A stretch of 64,000 nucleotides of DNA from positions 62,001 to 126,000 of the forward strand of contig NZ_JAKGCU010000013.1 of NCBI RefSeq assembly GCF_021556435.1, written 5' to 3'. This document shows, piece after piece, positions 61,229 to 64,000 of this stretch. Within the stretch, counting starts at the first letter, position 1. Each line of letters starts with the position of its first letter. This stretch comes from Gordonia tangerina. Its GTDB lineage: Bacteria > Actinomycetota > Actinomycetes > Mycobacteriales > Mycobacteriaceae. The position numbers and the translations under genes were made by a program. The notes beneath the pieces were generated by a model that worked only from the letters and a program-made list of their open reading frames with translations, was not told the origin of the DNA and ran no database searches.

Positions 61229-62098
61229 TCAGGCGTTGGGATTCTTTTGGTCGAGATCCTCCGCGAACCACATACCGACGCGCGAGAGGGTTCCGCCATC
61301 CGTCGAGCCGATGGTGGCGCCGGTGATGTATGCGGAGTCGTCCGAGGCCAGGAAGAGCGCGACCTTGGCATTGTCGACCAGTGACGGCGGACGGTTGAGC
61401 TTGAGCGGGATCGGCGAGACGAACGGATCCCACGGGCCGGAGACCTCTTCGTAGGACTGGCCGACGACGGGCGAACCGGCGGGCATCAGGAAGTTCGGCG
61501 ACATACCGTGAGTCGGCGCCAGCGCGTTGACGCGGATACCGTATGGGCCGAGGTCCAGGCTCAGGCCGCGAACGAAACCGTTGACGCCCGCCTTGGTCGC
61601 GCTGTAGAGCGCGATGTCGTGGTACGCGACGAGCGACGCCGCCGATGACGTCGCGAGGATCGTGCCGCCACCATTGGCCTTCAGTGCCGGCACAGCGGCC
61701 TGCGCGGTGTAGATCACGCCGCTGAGATTGATCCCCAACACGTGCTGCCAGTCGTCCTCGGTCAGGTCCTCGAAGAGGACCGACTCTCCACCCGCAACAG
61801 TGGGAACACCTCCGCGAGAGACGATTCCCGCGTTGGCCCAAGCGATGTCGAGCTTGCCGAAGTGCTTGACCGTCTCGTCCACAGCGGAGACGATCTGCGA
61901 CTTCTGCGCCACGTCGGCCGTGATGGCGATGGCCTCACCACCCTGCTGCTCGACGAGCTTCGCGGTCTGTTCTGCCCGGTCACCGTCGATGTCCACGACG
62001 GCGATCCGCGCGCCCTCGGACGAGAAGAGTTGGGACGATTGACGTCCCAGGCCCGAACCGGCACCGGTGATCAGGGCTACCTTGCCTTCAAGCTTCAT
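61229..62098 (-). CDS. Short-chain dehydrogenase/reductase
   Basis: 289-residue SDR. It has the cofactor motif T-G-A-G-S-G-L-G-R (about 11-19), with V-V-D-I-D giving an NAD-type Asp. N-A-G-I-V follows, and the active site is S-S-A-A-S...Y-S-A-T-K. It begins at ATG 62098. Five nucleotides separate its stop from the ferredoxin start, so it leads an SDR-ferredoxin-P450 operon and probably oxidises a hydroxyl made or used by the P450. Confidence 0.9.
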   Translation of the reverse strand: MKLEGKVALITGAGSGLGRQSSQLFSSEGARIAVVDIDGDRAEQTAKLVEQQGGEAIAITADVAQKSQIVSAVDETVKHFGKLDIAWANAGIVSRGGVPTVAGGESVLFEDLTEDDWQHVLGINLSGVIYTAQAAVPALKANGGGTILATSSAASLVAYHDIALYSATKAGVNGFVRGLSLDLGPYGIRVNALAPTHGMSPNFLMPAGSPVVGQSYEEVSGPWDPFVSPIPLKLNRPPSLVDNAKVALFLASDDSAYITGATIGSTDGGTLSRVGMWFAEDLDQKNPNA

Positions 62099-62232
62099 GT
62101 GATCGGATTCCTTGCTCTCGAATTGCCCGGGCACTCGCCGATCTGGGCCGCCGACGATTGCGCCTTGAGTGGGCTCCACTGGGATGCTCGACCGGCACAT
62201 TCGGAAAATGTGACGTCGACCACCTTGCAGCC

Positions 62233-62274
62233 ACCGTAAGACTTCTTACATGAAACGTCAAGCGATATTTGTCA
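62233..62274 (-). promoter_or_regulatory. Predicted SDR-ferredoxin-P450 promoter with mce-shared element and dyad
   Basis: On the minus strand TTGACG (62261-62256), a 17-nt spacer and a weak TACGGT (62238-62233). The 20-nt block 62255-62274 is 17 of 20 identical to 54799-54818. GTAAGA-CT-TCTTAC (62236-62249) is a perfect dyad over the -10 side and could hold a repressor. Confidence 0.58.
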
Positions 62275-62424
62275 GCACCTCGGTAACCCAACAACCGGAT
62301 GTCGGGCAACAGATCTCGAGCCCTGGAGCGCGACATCGCGGACACAGACCACACGCAGGCTGAGCCGACGATGCGTCCACGGGCAACCGGCCGGACGCGG
62401 AGATAGACCACCGCGACGCGAAAA

Positions 62425-62439
62425 ACTACTCTTGCTAGG
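62425..62439. promoter_or_regulatory. Regulon site H before the TetR gene at 62472
   Basis: ACTACTCTTGCTAGG after an A-run and followed by TAC, 32 nt before the start codon. It keeps the CT and AG positions common to the ten sites, so the TetR product may control the set and itself. Weaker dyad than A, B or G. Confidence 0.42.
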
Positions 62440-62471
62440 TACATCACACGAGGGCACAGGAAGGTGGACCG

Positions 62472-63119
62472 ATGGCGCGACCATCCAAGCCGCTGATCAG
62501 TCGCGATGCGGCGGTCGAGGCATCGATCGAGATCATCGACTCCGACGGCCTCGAGGCATTCAGCCTGCCCCGGCTGGCCAAGCACATGGGAGTACGCGCG
62601 CCCTCGCTATATCACCACTTCTCGGACAAGAACGAGATACTCACCGAGGTTGCCCGCTACATCGCCGGGACGTCGGTGGCCCGCCCCCGCCGTCGGCCGG
62701 GAGCCGACTGGCCCGAGTACTTCGTCGCATTGGCACTCAATTTCCGGCAGTCGATCCTGCGGCACCGCAACGCTGCTCCGATTCTGCTGCAGCATCTTCC
62801 GCGCGAGCTGTTCGTCGGTACCTACGAGGAGACCGCACAGTTCCTACTGGACTCCGGGGTCCCTGCTGAGTTGCATGTGCGCATCCTCGACGGGATGGAA
62901 ACTTTGTCGATCGGCACCGTGCTCATGGAGGCCATGCGCCCGCCGAGCACGAAGTCAACAATCTTCCCGAACGTTGACAAAACCTCACAGCCCCTTCTCA
63001 CCGAGGCCCTCGCCAGCAACCCGCTGACCCAGAAGCAACTGTTCGAGGAAATGGTGCGCAGCTTCCTCCATGGGGTCATCCGGGATCACGAGCTGGACAG
63101 CGAGGCCGTGGCCGGCTGA
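62472..63119 (+). CDS. TetR/AcrR family regulator, candidate master regulator of the island
   Basis: 215-residue TetR protein with helix-turn-helix at about residues 11-56 (I-I-D-S-D-G-L-E-A-F-S-L-P-R-L-A-K-H-M-G-V-R-A-P-S-L-Y-H-H-F) and a TetR_C_1-like ligand domain of about 150 residues. AGGAAGG precedes the ATG. It is divergent from the SDR-ferredoxin-P450 operon. A member of the ten-site set stands before its own start, making it the best internal candidate for the regulator; this is inference. Confidence 0.87.
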   Translation: MARPSKPLISRDAAVEASIEIIDSDGLEAFSLPRLAKHMGVRAPSLYHHFSDKNEILTEVARYIAGTSVARPRRRPGADWPEYFVALALNFRQSILRHRNAAPILLQHLPRELFVGTYEETAQFLLDSGVPAELHVRILDGMETLSIGTVLMEAMRPPSTKSTIFPNVDKTSQPLLTEALASNPLTQKQLFEEMVRSFLHGVIRDHELDSEAVAG

Positions 63120-63139
63120 GCGCCTCGGCCACGGCCTCG
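63101..63139. terminator. 13-bp hairpin spanning the TetR stop codon
   Basis: CGAGGCCGTGGCC (63101-63113) pairs with 63127-63139; the stop codon TGA (63117-63119) lies in the loop. It also lies 6 nt beyond the convergent aldehyde dehydrogenase stop, so it may serve both. Confidence 0.6.
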
Positions 63140-63144
63140 CCGGG

Positions 63145-64000
63145 TCACTGGGTCGGCTGTGGCGCCGGGAAGTGAACCGTCTTGGTCTCGAAGAATTCCT
63201 CGAGTCCTTCGGGCCCGCCTTCACGTCCGACGCCGGACTGCTTGTATCCGCCGAATGGCAGCGTGAAGTCGATCGTGGACGTGTTCACGTTGACCGTTCC
63301 GGTCCGAATACGTTGCGCGAGTGCGAAACCACGCTCTGAATCGGCGGTGAACACCGCGCCCGAGAGTCCATAGATCGAGTCATTGGCGATCGCCACCGCA
63401 TCGTCCTCGTCCTCGTAGGTGATGATCGAGATGACCGGACCGAACACTTCTTCCTGCGCGATCGTCATGTCGTTGCGCACGTTGTCGACGATGGTCGGCT
63501 CGACGAAGAAGCCCTGATCGACGCCACGCCCACCACCGTGCACGATTTCCGCCCCCTCCGCGCGGGCAGTCTCGATGTAGCTCTCGACGCGATCGCGCTG
63601 ACGTGCCGAGGTCAACGGGCCGAGGAAGTTGGTCTGTTCCCAGGGGTTACCCATGGGGATCATCCCCAGTGCCGCCTTGTACGCGGCCACCACCTCGTCG
63701 TGACGGTTGCGCGACACCAGGACTCGCGTGAGCGCGATGCACGCCTGCCCTGACTGCATGCACCCGCCCATCGGGAGTGCCTGCATCACGGTGTTCAGGT
63801 CGGCGTCGTCGAGGATGATCGCCGCGGACTTGCCTCCGAGTTCGAGCGAGACCTTCGCAACCCGCTCGCTGGCCAGGTTCATGATCCGGCGTCCGGTGGC
63901 GGTGCTGCCGGTGAAGGTGATGTGGTCGACCTTCGGATTGGTGACGAGCGATTCGGAGACCTCGCGGTCGGCGACCAGAACGCTCAGGACACCTTCGGGA
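63145..64000 (-). CDS. Aldehyde dehydrogenase (5' part outside window)
   Basis: The C-terminal 285 residues of an NAD(P)-dependent aldehyde dehydrogenase; the gene runs past the right edge. It shows F-T-G-S-T-A-T-G, the general base in L-E-L-G-G-K-S, the nucleophile Cys in S-G-Q-A-C-I, E-E-V-F-G-P-V-I and the ending G-Y-K-Q-S-G-V-G-R-E. About 200 N-terminal residues are missing. The in-frame Met at 63882 is internal, not a start. It is probably part of the same catabolic island. Confidence 0.92.
   Translation of the reverse strand, partial: PEGVLSVLVADREVSESLVTNPKVDHITFTGSTATGRRIMNLASERVAKVSLELGGKSAAIILDDADLNTVMQALPMGGCMQSGQACIALTRVLVSRNRHDEVVAAYKAALGMIPMGNPWEQTNFLGPLTSARQRDRVESYIETARAEGAEIVHGGGRGVDQGFFVEPTIVDNVRNDMTIAQEEVFGPVISIITYEDEDDAVAIANDSIYGLSGAVFTADSERGFALAQRIRTGTVNVNTSTIDFTLPFGGYKQSGVGREGGPEGLEEFFETKTVHFPAPQPTQ

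Larger units (their letters stand above)
62099..62471. other. 373-nt divergent gap between the SDR operon and the TetR gene
   Basis: No gene is seen. It contains the SDR promoter with the mce-shared block and a 6-bp-arm dyad (62236-62274), plus regulon site H (62425-62439) before the TetR gene. Confidence 0.65.

Overview
The window reads as chromosomal DNA of a high-GC actinobacterium of the Mycobacteriales (Gordonia/Rhodococcus/Mycobacterium type). The evidence is a PknK-type kinase, a complete mce lipid-import operon with yrbE genes, a mycothiol-dependent isomerase-family protein, an LLM (F420-type) oxidoreductase, a mycofactocin-type SDR and the uniformly high GC. The species cannot be fixed from sequence alone. 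No tRNA, rRNA, CRISPR array, insertion sequence or phage gene was seen.

Layout. 1-5.4 kb: pknK (3' part cut off by the window edge), a benE-type transporter and an hpnE-like amine oxidase. 5.4-10.4 kb: a quinate/shikimate catabolic locus with qsuB (dehydroshikimate dehydratase), a divergent TetR regulator, qsuD (quinate/shikimate dehydrogenase) and a shikimate-type MFS importer. Two similar operator-like sites flank the regulator. 10.7-20 kb: housekeeping and accessory genes (ferritin-like protein, Gfo/Idh oxidoreductase, msrB-msrA pair, DUF3263-like protein, enoyl-CoA hydratase divergent from a CaiB/amidohydrolase pair, phospholipase D). 20-26.9 kb: a TetR/MDMPI/ester-cyclase operon, then an XRE regulator divergent from a Zn-alcohol dehydrogenase/aldo-keto reductase/LLM operon, and a second aldo-keto reductase. 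A 15-bp dyad is shared by the XRE/ADH gap and the second aldo-keto reductase.

27-64 kb is one large catabolic island. It holds an eight-gene mce transporter (yrbEA-yrbEB-mceA-F) with an Mce-associated protein and its ATPase mceG in the same operon. It also holds a Rieske oxygenase, a PDR-type reductase, a P450 with its own ferredoxin, SDRs, an acyl-CoA ligase, acyl-CoA dehydrogenase, two enoyl-CoA hydratases, a fused CaiB CoA-transferase, two cysteine-less thiolase homologues (one beside a DUF35 partner and an aldehyde dehydrogenase), an MFS exporter, an alpha/beta hydrolase, a secreted lipase and three TetR or GNAT accessory genes. The logical reading is import of a hydrophobic compound, oxygenation, CoA activation, beta-oxidation and retro-aldol or thiolytic side-chain cleavage. 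The substrate (steroid, terpenoid or another hydrophobic acid) cannot be named from the sequence.

The main regulatory result is a repeated AT-rich dyad with invariant CT and AG half-sites (HCTWM-N5-NWAGD). It lies in ten promoter gaps of the island, including the gap before the TetR gene at 62472. The mce operon and the SDR-ferredoxin-P450 operon share a different 20-bp promoter element. The mycofactocin-type SDR at 55099 carries a frameshift.
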